Origin: an uncultured Prosthecobacter sp.
GTDB taxonomy: Bacteria > Verrucomicrobiota > Verrucomicrobiia > Verrucomicrobiales > Verrucomicrobiaceae
Direction: 5' to 3'
DNA length: 5,345 nt
NCBI GenBank assembly: GCA_937941745.1
Contig: CALDGV010000586.1
Span: 1 to 5,345, forward strand
Shown here: piece after piece, positions 1 to 5,345 of the stretch
Position numbering within the stretch: the stretch's first letter is position 1
Layout: the number at the start of each line of letters is the position of its first letter
The notes under the pieces: generated by a model
Databases searched by the model: none
The model's input: only the letters and a program-made list of their open reading frames with translations
What the model was told of the DNA's origin: nothing
Made by a program: the position numbers and the translations under genes

Positions 1-1
1 T

Positions 2-892
2 TTCCTGCCCGGCGGCACCCAGCAGGGCCAGCAGGCATCCCAGGCGTTGGAGCACAAGATCCAGCAGAAGAAAAACCCCTGGCTCCGGAAGCCCGTGCCG
101 ATGCGCAAAATCGCCGCCGTCGGCTCCATCTCCGACATCGTCCTGCCTGATGAGGTTCCCGACCTGCTGGAATTGCCGGATGCGGGGGACATGCTTTCTG
201 CCAGCAAACTGGGCGGAGCAGGCCTTGGAGGAGGCGGCTTTGGCAAGGGCATGGGCCTGGGGGCGAAAAGCGGCATGGTCTTCCAGCCGCTCTCCATGTT
301 TGGCCGTGAAATCAAAGCCAAGCGGCTGGCCCTCGTGCTGGACGTTTCCAGTTCCATGGCTCCCTACCTGCCACGAGTGATCGAGGAGGTGGACAAGGTG
401 GCTCGCAACTCCGTGGTGGTGCTCTTTCCTGGCTGCGGCCTCGACGAACCTCCGCGCAAAGGGCTTGATGGCGAAGATGTGTTCCGCACCAACGGTTCTG
501 AGTTCGAGCGCTTCTGGCGCATGGGCGGCATGTCGAGCTATGACGACGCCCGGAAATTCAAGTTCAGCAGAACGGACCCCATCCCCAGTGAAAGCATCTT
601 CACCCTGCTTTCGAAGCGCCCGCAGACCTACTTCATCCATTACGTCGGAACAGGCTACGCATGGACCGCCCTTCTGAGCGAACAGGTGCGCCAGGCCGAT
701 GCCCTCTACTGGTTCTCCGATTTCCAGGACCACGTGGACTTCAGCCAACTCGACATTGTCCGTGAAGGGCTGATGCGCCGGAAGCAGAAGCTCTACATCC
801 AGCCCTACATGCGTGGCTCCTCGTATGATCTCGTCAAAAGCCAGCTCGTGGACCCCACAGGCGGCGAAGTCATCGAGGCCAGCCTGGACTAG
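2..892 (+). CDS. VWA-domain protein with Gly-rich linker, 5'-truncated
   Basis: The reading frame is open to the left edge, so the true start is probably outside the window. A TTG at 47 is the first possible start inside it, but the 15 codons before it (FLPGGTQQGQQASQA) read as coding. Counting from that TTG (281 residues): residues 1-50 are basic, then proline- and acid-rich; 56-75 form a Gly-rich linker; a VWA fold starts near 92. Its first strand, LALVLDVSSSM, carries the metal-ion-dependent adhesion site motif DxSxS (D99, S101, S103). D225 in YWFSDFQDH fits the later conserved aspartate; T207 is a possible metal-site threonine. VWA domains mediate metal-dependent protein binding. Verrucomicrobial relatives, as I recall them, have an N-terminal membrane anchor before a similar FLPGG stretch, so this part would lie outside the inner membrane (inference; no anchor is visible). 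The stop is TAG at 890. The binding partner is unknown. Confidence 0.85.
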   Translation, partial: FLPGGTQQGQQASQALEHKIQQKKNPWLRKPVPMRKIAAVGSISDIVLPDEVPDLLELPDAGDMLSASKLGGAGLGGGGFGKGMGLGAKSGMVFQPLSMFGREIKAKRLALVLDVSSSMAPYLPRVIEEVDKVARNSVVVLFPGCGLDEPPRKGLDGEDVFRTNGSEFERFWRMGGMSSYDDARKFKFSRTDPIPSESIFTLLSKRPQTYFIHYVGTGYAWTALLSEQVRQADALYWFSDFQDHVDFSQLDIVREGLMRRKQKLYIQPYMRGSSYDLVKSQLVDPTGGEVIEASLD

Positions 893-971
893 CGTTTCTT
901 GGCGGATTCAGCGGCCGGACCCATCATCATGGAAGGGTAAAAAGAACTCGGTGGCGACTTTGAATGAACTG

Positions 972-986
972 ATCCCGAACAGGGAT
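972..986. repeat. Short inverted repeat overlapping the first dehydrogenase ATG
   Basis: ATCCC (972-976) and GGGAT (982-986) are perfect 5-bp inverted arms around GAACA, and the right arm contains the first two bases of the ATG at 985. In mRNA this could form a small hairpin over that start, which would favour ATG 1006; in DNA it could be a half-site pair. Five-bp arms are common by chance, so function is only a guess. Confidence 0.3.
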
Positions 987-2859
987 GGTCGAACCTGCAA
1001 CGACCATGAAAACAAGCACCCTTCCTGAGAAGCCGGTGACTCTGATTGACACCTCACGGATGTCCGCCGGTCAGAAAGCCGCCCTCGAAATGGCCGAGGC
1101 GGCACGCGATGAACGCCACAACACCGGCCTCGCCGCCAGCCTCTTCTTCGGCGAGCCGGACTTCAGCCGTCACATCCCCTTCCCTCGGCAGACCGAGGAG
1201 GATCACGACCAGGGGGATGCCTTCCTGTCACGCCTCCAGAGCGTGCTGGATGCCCATGCCGACCCGGATGAAATCGACCGCACGGGCGAAATTCCCGATG
1301 AACTCCTGCATGAACTGGCGGCCATTGGTGCCTTCGGCATCAAGATCCCCGTGAAGCATGGAGGCCTGGGGCTCTCGCAGACCAACTACTCCCGGGCGGC
1401 CATGCTTCTGGGCGGGGAATGCGGCAATCTCGCCGCCCTGCTCTCCGCGCATCAATCCATCGGAGTGCCACAGCCTCTGATCCTTTTCGGCACGGAGGAA
1501 CAGAAGGCCCGTTATCTGCCCCGCTGCGCAGGTGGCGAAATCAGCGCCTTCGCACTCACCGAGACCGACGTGGGCAGCGATCCGGCCAAGATGACCACCG
1601 TGGCAGTTCCAGATGGAGACGATCATTTCATCCTCAATGGCGAAAAAGTCTGGTGCACGAACAGCCTCAAGGCGGGCCTGATCGTCGTGATGGCGAAAAC
1701 ACCGTCGCCGGACAAGCCGCATGCCACCACGGCATTCATTGTCGAGACCTCCTGGCCGGGTGTCGAGATCCTCTGCCGCTGCCGTTTCATGGGACTCCGT
1801 GCCCTCTACAATGGCGTGGTGCGCTTTGAAAACGTCCGCGTTCCTCGCGCCAACATCCTCGGAGGTGAAGGCAAGGGCCTCAAAGTCGCCCTGACGACCC
1901 TCAACACCGGCCGAATAACCCTGCCCGCCGCCTGCACCGGTCTCGCCAAACGTTGCGTGGATATCTCCAAGCGCTGGGCTGGCCGCAGGGTGCAGTGGGG
2001 GCAGGCCATCGGCAGGCACGCAGCCATCGCCGACAAGCTGGCCCGCATGAGCGCCGACGCCTTCGCCATGGAGGCCGTGGTGCGCTATGTCTCCGCCCTG
2101 GTGGACAAGGACAAGCATGCCGACGTCCGGCTGGAAGCGGCGATTGCGAAGCTCTGGGGCAGTGAGCGGGCCTGGGAAATCGTCAATGACACCATGCAAA
2201 TCCGTGGCGGCCGCGGCTACGAAACCGCCGACTCACTCAAAGCACGTGGCGAAGCTCCCGAACCCGTCGAACGGCTGCTGCGTGACTGCCGCATCAACAC
2301 CATCTTTGAAGGCAGCAGTGAGATCATGCGGCTCTTCATCGCCCGTGAGGCGCTGGACCCGCATTTGAAGATCGGTGCCGAGGTCGTCAACAGCACGCTG
2401 CCGTTGAAACAGCGGGCTCTCGCCGCCATGAAGGCCGGAATGAGCTATGCGCGGTGGTATCCCCGTCAGTGGCTGCCCACTGGAGCGGGCGAAACCGCCG
2501 ACAAGCTGCATCCAGCCCTGCGCGAAGACCTGCACCAGATCGCCCGGGAATCACACAAGCTGGCCCGAACCCTCTTCCATGCCATGGCCATCCATGGCCA
2601 GGCACTGGAAAAGCGGCAGGTCCTGCTTGGACACCTGGTGGACATTGGCGCAGAACTCTTCGTCTGGTCAGCAACGATTGGTTATGCCGAAAGCAGGATC
2701 ACCGACTCAGCCATGACAGCCGATGAGGTGGACAAACTGACCCGCATGATGCGCTACTTCGGTCGCCTCACGCGCACCCGCATTGCCGCTCATTACGCCG
2801 GCCTGCACTCTGGCATCGACCAGGATTCCTACCAAGTCAGCCGCGACCTGCTGGCCTGA
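985..2859 (+). CDS. Acyl-CoA dehydrogenase, very-long-chain (VLCAD/ACAD9) type
   Basis: This is a flavoprotein that should catalyse the first, alpha-beta desaturation step of fatty acyl-CoA beta-oxidation, passing electrons from FAD to an electron-transfer flavoprotein. Residues of the 624-aa product: a helical N-terminal domain at about 80-185; the acyl-CoA dehydrogenase signature AFALTETDVGSD at 188-199 (TET where TEP is usual); a beta domain to about 290; a C-terminal helical domain with RVQWGQAIGRH at 335-345; QIRGGRGYE at 405-413; and RLLRDCRINTIFEGSSEI at 430-447. Glu442 in IFEG is in the position of the catalytic base of VLCAD. A further helical region of about 170 residues (455-624) is what separates VLCAD/ACAD9-like enzymes from the roughly 380-residue short- and medium-chain enzymes. 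The start is uncertain: neither ATG 985 nor the in-frame ATG 1006 (MKTSTLPEK) has a Shine-Dalgarno sequence at proper spacing. Chain-length preference cannot be read from the sequence. Confidence 0.93.
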   Translation: MVEPATTMKTSTLPEKPVTLIDTSRMSAGQKAALEMAEAARDERHNTGLAASLFFGEPDFSRHIPFPRQTEEDHDQGDAFLSRLQSVLDAHADPDEIDRTGEIPDELLHELAAIGAFGIKIPVKHGGLGLSQTNYSRAAMLLGGECGNLAALLSAHQSIGVPQPLILFGTEEQKARYLPRCAGGEISAFALTETDVGSDPAKMTTVAVPDGDDHFILNGEKVWCTNSLKAGLIVVMAKTPSPDKPHATTAFIVETSWPGVEILCRCRFMGLRALYNGVVRFENVRVPRANILGGEGKGLKVALTTLNTGRITLPAACTGLAKRCVDISKRWAGRRVQWGQAIGRHAAIADKLARMSADAFAMEAVVRYVSALVDKDKHADVRLEAAIAKLWGSERAWEIVNDTMQIRGGRGYETADSLKARGEAPEPVERLLRDCRINTIFEGSSEIMRLFIAREALDPHLKIGAEVVNSTLPLKQRALAAMKAGMSYARWYPRQWLPTGAGETADKLHPALREDLHQIARESHKLARTLFHAMAIHGQALEKRQVLLGHLVDIGAELFVWSATIGYAESRITDSAMTADEVDKLTRMMRYFGRLTRTRIAAHYAGLHSGIDQDSYQVSRDLLA

Positions 2860-2872
2860 TCTTGGTCAGACC
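2853..2872. repeat. Imperfect palindrome spanning two convergent stop codons
   Basis: GGCCTGA (2853-2859) pairs with TCAGACC (2866-2872) at 6 of 7 positions around the 6-nt loop TCTTGG. The arms hold the two stop codons (TGA on +, TCA read as TGA on -), and the loop is the entire intergenic gap. It is the only hairpin candidate between the convergent acyl-CoA dehydrogenase and MOSC genes. There is no T-run on either side, so it does not qualify as a normal intrinsic terminator. It could be a weak bidirectional one or chance. Confidence 0.3.
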
Positions 2873-3324
2873 TCCTTCCTCAAGGCACCCGAGCTCAAAA
2901 CCTTTGCCCGAAGTCCGCCGAAACCTTTCATGGCCTCCTCGGCGCCTTCGGCAAAAGCTTGGTTCATCCAGTAGCAGGGTGCGCTTTCCTGCGTACCGAG
3001 GAAGCGGATGCCCTGGACTTCAAACTCCTTCCCGATCAGCGAGTTCAAATCCACCCCCTGCGTGATCAGATTGCGACGGAACACCGAGGGAGGCACGCCC
3101 ACGACCTGAAACTGCTCGCAGAGCCGTTCATAAACCTCGTGAGCAAAGAAGGTCACCTGCCCTTTGTAGTCCTCCTTCCAGCCAAAGAAGCGGTCGCAAG
3201 AAAGTCCCTTGCACGCCACGCACTCCACTTCATCCACCTCCACCATCGGTGCCTGACCCGCAGGCTGACCATGATGGCCGAAAAAATTGTGTTCGGGAGA
3301 AATGTAGAGATGCAGAAGCTTCAC
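2866..3324 (-). CDS. Small MOSC-domain protein (molybdenum cofactor sulfurase C-terminal-like)
   Basis: MOSC domains bind or transfer sulfur or molybdenum cofactor and occur in Moco sulfurases, mARC and YiiM. This 152-residue protein is essentially one stand-alone MOSC domain. Starting at GTG 3324: KLLHLYISPEHNFFGHHG at 2-19; the conserved region usually containing GDRFF at 40-47, here KGLSCDRFF; KGQVTFF at 54-60; RRNLITQGVDLNSLIGKEFEVQGIRF at 83-108; the candidate catalytic cysteine in ESAPCYW (Cys117); and GGLRAKVL at 136-143. I chose GTG 3324 because the family-like sequence begins there. The frame is open further upstream, with ATGs at 3384 and 3450, but that extension contains a heptamer repeat and runs into the divergent Gfo/Idh gene. 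No clear ribosome site precedes the GTG. The substrate is unknown. A formate dehydrogenase gene on the same strand 1.1 kb upstream makes a molybdenum-cofactor role plausible (inference). Confidence 0.85.
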   Translation of the reverse strand: MKLLHLYISPEHNFFGHHGQPAGQAPMVEVDEVECVACKGLSCDRFFGWKEDYKGQVTFFAHEVYERLCEQFQVVGVPPSVFRRNLITQGVDLNSLIGKEFEVQGIRFLGTQESAPCYWMNQAFAEGAEEAMKGFGGLRAKVLSSGALRKEV

Positions 3325-3382
3325 GAGAGGGACTGTGGATTTCAGGTTTCGGGTTTCAAGCTGGACGTGTAAGAACTGCTTC
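3325..3382. promoter_or_regulatory. Divergent intergenic region between MOSC and Gfo/Idh genes
   Basis: If the MOSC gene starts at 3324 and the Gfo/Idh gene at 3383 (or 3392), this gap of about 58 bp must carry the promoters for both directions, unless promoters lie inside the neighbouring genes. I see no strong -10/-35 pair. On the - strand TTGAAA (3354-3359 read in reverse) is a fair -35-like hexamer, but no good -10 follows at 17 bp. The striking content is the tandem heptamer listed separately. Confidence 0.4.
3340..3360. repeat. Three tandem heptamers, consensus TTTCRRG
   Basis: Three adjoining 7-bp units are visible: TTTCAGG (3340-3346), TTTCGGG (3347-3353) and TTTCAAG (3354-3360). Neighbouring flanks do not continue the pattern. 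Each unit differs from the consensus only at the fifth or sixth base. The array sits in the middle of the divergent intergenic region. It may be a short tandem-repeat tract of the kind dispersed in some bacterial genomes, or a repeated operator; the sequence alone does not decide this. Confidence 0.75.
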
Positions 3383-4423
3383 ATGGAAACTATGAACGAG
3401 AACGTCCGTCCCCTCCGAATCGGCATTGTTGGTGCCGGTGGCATCGTCAAGCAGCGTCACATGCCCGGCCTGCGCTCCCTGCCAGGAATCCAGATCACTG
3501 CCGTCGCCAATTCCAGCCTTGCCAGCGCCGAGGCCTTCTGCCGGGACTTTGCCCCCGAAGCCCGCCCCTTTGCACGCTGGGAGGATGTGGTGGACAATGA
3601 GGAGGTGGACATCGTCTGGGTGGGCGCCCATCCTAACATGCACCGGGATGCCACGTGCTTTGGCCTCGACTGCGGCAAGCATGTTTTCACTCAGGCCCGC
3701 ATGGCAGCCACCCTGGAAGAAGCCGAACGCATGTGGGAAGCCTCCATCCGCTACCCCGACCTCGTCACAGCCATCTGTCCGGCTCCCCACGGCATGAAGA
3801 ACGGCGAAATGGTCAAAAAACTCCTCGCCGAAGGAGCCATCGGCACGCCCATCCATGCCCTTCTGCACAGCTTCAGCGCTTCCTGGCTGGATGCCTCCCA
3901 GCCTGCGCACTGGCGTCAGAAGGTCGAAGTCAGCGGCATCCAGATCCTGACCCTTGGCATTTACATCGAGGTCCTCCAGCGCTGGCTCGGCAACATCACG
4001 GAAGTGGAAGCTCGAGGCAGCGTTGCCCTTCCTGAAAGACAGGGCTACACCGTCGAAACACCGGACTTTGTGAACGTCCTGGCCAGGTTCCGCAGCGGAC
4101 TGGAAGCCTCGTTGCTCTTCAGCGGCGTCGCCGCCCATGCTCCTACCGACAAATTGTGGATTTTCGGCACGGAAGGAAGCCTTTGCTATGACTTCATCTC
4201 CGATGAAATCACCCTCGGAAAAGCCTCTGGAGTGGCCGAAGCGATCCCCGTTCCCTCCGAGATGCAGCGGGACTGGACCGTCGAACGCGACTTCATCCAG
4301 GCCATCCGTGACCCTTCAGCGCCGCGCCCCAAACCTGACTTCACCGAAGGCGTCTGCTACATGCGCGTCGTCGATGGCGTCTGGGAAGCCATGGAAACCG
4401 GGCGTGCCGTGAAGTGCATGTAG
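3383..4423 (+). CDS. Gfo/Idh/MocA-family protein lacking canonical catalytic residues
   Basis: Members of this family are mostly NAD(P)-dependent oxidoreductases acting on sugars, inositols and related compounds. With start ATG 3383 the product is 346 residues, a normal length. An N-terminal Rossmann fold is shown by LRIGIVGAGGIVKQRHMPGL at 11-30 and continues to about 125. The C-terminal alpha/beta substrate domain follows, with GAIGTPIHALLHSF at 151-164, RWLGNITEVEA at 200-210 and the WIFGTEGSL strand at 259-267. The usual EKP motif is replaced by QAR (104-106) in KHVFTQARMA, and the usual DxGxH is replaced by TLGIY (190-194). Both normal catalytic elements are therefore absent. No signal peptide is seen. 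ATG 3392 (MNENVRP) is an equally good start, with a weak GGA at 3385; an upstream ATG at 3335 would cover the intergenic repeat and is unlikely. The substrate is unknown and dehydrogenase activity is uncertain. Confidence 0.9.
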   Translation: METMNENVRPLRIGIVGAGGIVKQRHMPGLRSLPGIQITAVANSSLASAEAFCRDFAPEARPFARWEDVVDNEEVDIVWVGAHPNMHRDATCFGLDCGKHVFTQARMAATLEEAERMWEASIRYPDLVTAICPAPHGMKNGEMVKKLLAEGAIGTPIHALLHSFSASWLDASQPAHWRQKVEVSGIQILTLGIYIEVLQRWLGNITEVEARGSVALPERQGYTVETPDFVNVLARFRSGLEASLLFSGVAAHAPTDKLWIFGTEGSLCYDFISDEITLGKASGVAEAIPVPSEMQRDWTVERDFIQAIRDPSAPRPKPDFTEGVCYMRVVDGVWEAMETGRAVKCM

Positions 4424-4436
4424 AGAAGCGTTCAGG

Positions 4437-5345
4437 TCACGGCATCATCGGAGCAAAGTCGCCTTTGCGTTTCTTCCGAGCCGCAGGTTCGCCGACCTTT
4501 TCGACATCGGCGGCGATGACCTTGTACTCAGGGCAGAGGGTGTCGCTGTCGCAGCCGCCGCCGGTGACGTTGTTCACCATGTGCTCGGGGAAGTGGAAGG
4601 TGGTGTAGAGCACGCCAGGCTTCACCTCATCAGTCACGCGGGCCTCAAGCTCTACCTCGCCGCGGGCGCTGAAGAGGCGGACGTGGTCGCCGGTGGCGAT
4701 GTCCTTTTTCGCAGCGTCGGCGGGGTTGATGGCGAGCACGTCCTGGGTGACGATCTCACTGTTGCCAGTGCGGCGGGTCATGGTGCCGCAGTTGTAGTGT
4801 TCCAACAGACGGCCGGTAGTGAGGATGAAGGGGTATTCCCGGCCATGAGTGAGCAGTTCGGAGGATTCCTTCCAGTCGAAGAAGTGGAAATGACCCTTGC
4901 CGCGCTTGAACTCGCTCTGGTGCAGGATCTGAGTGTCAATACCACCTTCGGCGATGGGCCACTGCTTGCCGTTTTCGCCGAGGTTCTCCCAGGTGGCGCC
5001 CTTGAAGAAGGGGACGATGCGGGCGATCTCCGCCAGCACACCATCCGGCGTGTAGTCGGCCTGCGGGAAGCCGAAGCGCTGGATGATCTCGCACATGATC
5101 TGGCCGTCGGGCTTGGTGCCTTCCAGGGGCTTCACGGTGGCGTTCACGCGCTGCACGCGGCGTTCGGCGTTGGTGAAGGTGCCGCTCTTTTCCAGGAAGC
5201 TGGCGGCGGGCAGGATGACATGGGCGTATTTCGCCGTTTCGGTCATGAAGATCTCCTGAACGACGAGGAACTCGAGGCTCTCCATGGCATGGCGGACATG
5301 GTTGGCGTCGGGGTCGGTCTGCACCACGTCCTCGCCCATGAGCCA
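4437..5345 (-). CDS. fdhF: Formate dehydrogenase alpha subunit, C-terminal 302 residues
   Basis: This is the 3' part of a molybdopterin (bis-MGD) oxidoreductase; the start, any Fe-S domain and the catalytic Cys/Sec lie beyond the right edge. Residues visible from the edge: WLMGEDVVQTDPD (1-13) and LEFLVVQEIFMTETAKYAHVILPAASFLEKSGTFTN (24-59), typical of the formate dehydrogenase/nitrate reductase family; ERRVQRV at 61-67; GATWENLGENGKQWP at 116-130, closely matching E. coli FdhF as I recall it. The C-terminal dinucleotide-binding domain is about 171-285, with YPFILTTGRLLEHYNCGTMTRR (171-192), LYTTFHFPEHMVNN (246-259) and PEYKVIAADVE (272-282). It oxidises formate to CO2 (or the reverse). A basic tail, RKKRK at 290-294, precedes the stop. 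The gene ends 13 bp from the convergent Gfo/Idh stop, with no visible terminator. The symbol follows general usage for this subunit; fdhA is also used. Confidence 0.92.
   Translation of the reverse strand, partial: WLMGEDVVQTDPDANHVRHAMESLEFLVVQEIFMTETAKYAHVILPAASFLEKSGTFTNAERRVQRVNATVKPLEGTKPDGQIMCEIIQRFGFPQADYTPDGVLAEIARIVPFFKGATWENLGENGKQWPIAEGGIDTQILHQSEFKRGKGHFHFFDWKESSELLTHGREYPFILTTGRLLEHYNCGTMTRRTGNSEIVTQDVLAINPADAAKKDIATGDHVRLFSARGEVELEARVTDEVKPGVLYTTFHFPEHMVNNVTGGGCDSDTLCPEYKVIAADVEKVGEPAARKKRKGDFAPMMP

Noticed and set aside
893..984. Promoter or small RNA in the gap before the acyl-CoA dehydrogenase
   Set aside because: A TTGGCG near 899 resembles a -35 box but has no matching -10, and no stable hairpin is visible apart from the short inverted repeat at 972-986.
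1228..2199. A 323-codon open frame on the - strand inside the acyl-CoA dehydrogenase gene
   Set aside because: It lies antisense to a strongly conserved enzyme. Its translation is rich in Gly, His, Asp and Ala with no recognisable domain, as expected for the complement of GC-rich coding DNA.
2959..3372. A 137-codon + strand frame opposite the MOSC gene
   Set aside because: The MOSC motifs on the other strand are convincing, while this frame's translation (many His, Leu, Arg) matches no family I know.
3325..3450. N-terminal extension of the MOSC protein to the ATG at 3384 or 3450
   Set aside because: The added residues include the translated heptamer repeat and antisense of the Gfo/Idh N-terminus; family-like sequence begins only at GTG 3324.
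3356..4138. A 260-codon open frame on the - strand inside the Gfo/Idh gene
   Set aside because: It is antisense to a clear family member, has no recognisable motif, and is best explained as a GC-rich shadow frame.
4424..4436. Possible terminator between the Gfo/Idh and formate dehydrogenase genes
   Set aside because: The 13-bp gap and its flanks show no stem-loop or T-run.
4437..4490. Basic tail (RKKRK) of the formate dehydrogenase as a targeting or binding signal
   Set aside because: Short charged C-terminal tails are common and vary freely in this family; nothing in the window supports a role.

Overview
This 5.3 kb window looks like part of a GC-rich bacterial chromosome. My best guess is Verrucomicrobiota (Prosthecobacter/Verrucomicrobium-like). 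The grounds are the style of the Gly-rich von Willebrand (VWA) protein, the MOSC protein beginning KLLHLYISPEHNFFGHHG, and visible starts that lack a clear Shine-Dalgarno sequence. That placement is inference from memory of related proteins, not a search result.

Layout, left to right: (1) a 5'-truncated gene on + for a VWA-domain protein with an intact DxSxS metal-site motif (2-892); (2) a 92-bp gap with no clear promoter; (3) a complete + strand gene for a 624-residue, very-long-chain-type acyl-CoA dehydrogenase (985-2859); (4) a convergent - strand gene for a small MOSC-domain protein, ending 6 bp after the dehydrogenase (2866-3324); (5) a short divergent intergenic region of about 58 bp holding three tandem TTTCRRG heptamers; (6) a complete + strand gene for a Gfo/Idh/MocA-family protein that lacks the usual catalytic residues (3383-4423); (7) a 13-bp convergent junction; (8) the C-terminal 302 residues of a molybdenum/tungsten formate dehydrogenase alpha subunit on -, running off the right edge (4437-5345).

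After the first two genes the strands alternate (+ + - + -), so there is no long operon here. The genes look like ordinary metabolic functions: fatty acyl-CoA oxidation, formate oxidation, molybdenum-cofactor-related chemistry and a sugar-type oxidoreductase. The only plausible functional link is between the MOSC protein and the formate dehydrogenase, since both belong to molybdenum-cofactor biology and lie on the same strand, but an opposite-strand gene separates them.

I see no mobile element, CRISPR array, tRNA, rRNA or convincing new system. The items most worth a second look are the Gfo/Idh protein without its catalytic Lys, Asp and His, the heptamer repeat between the divergent genes, and the extra cysteines in the MOSC protein.
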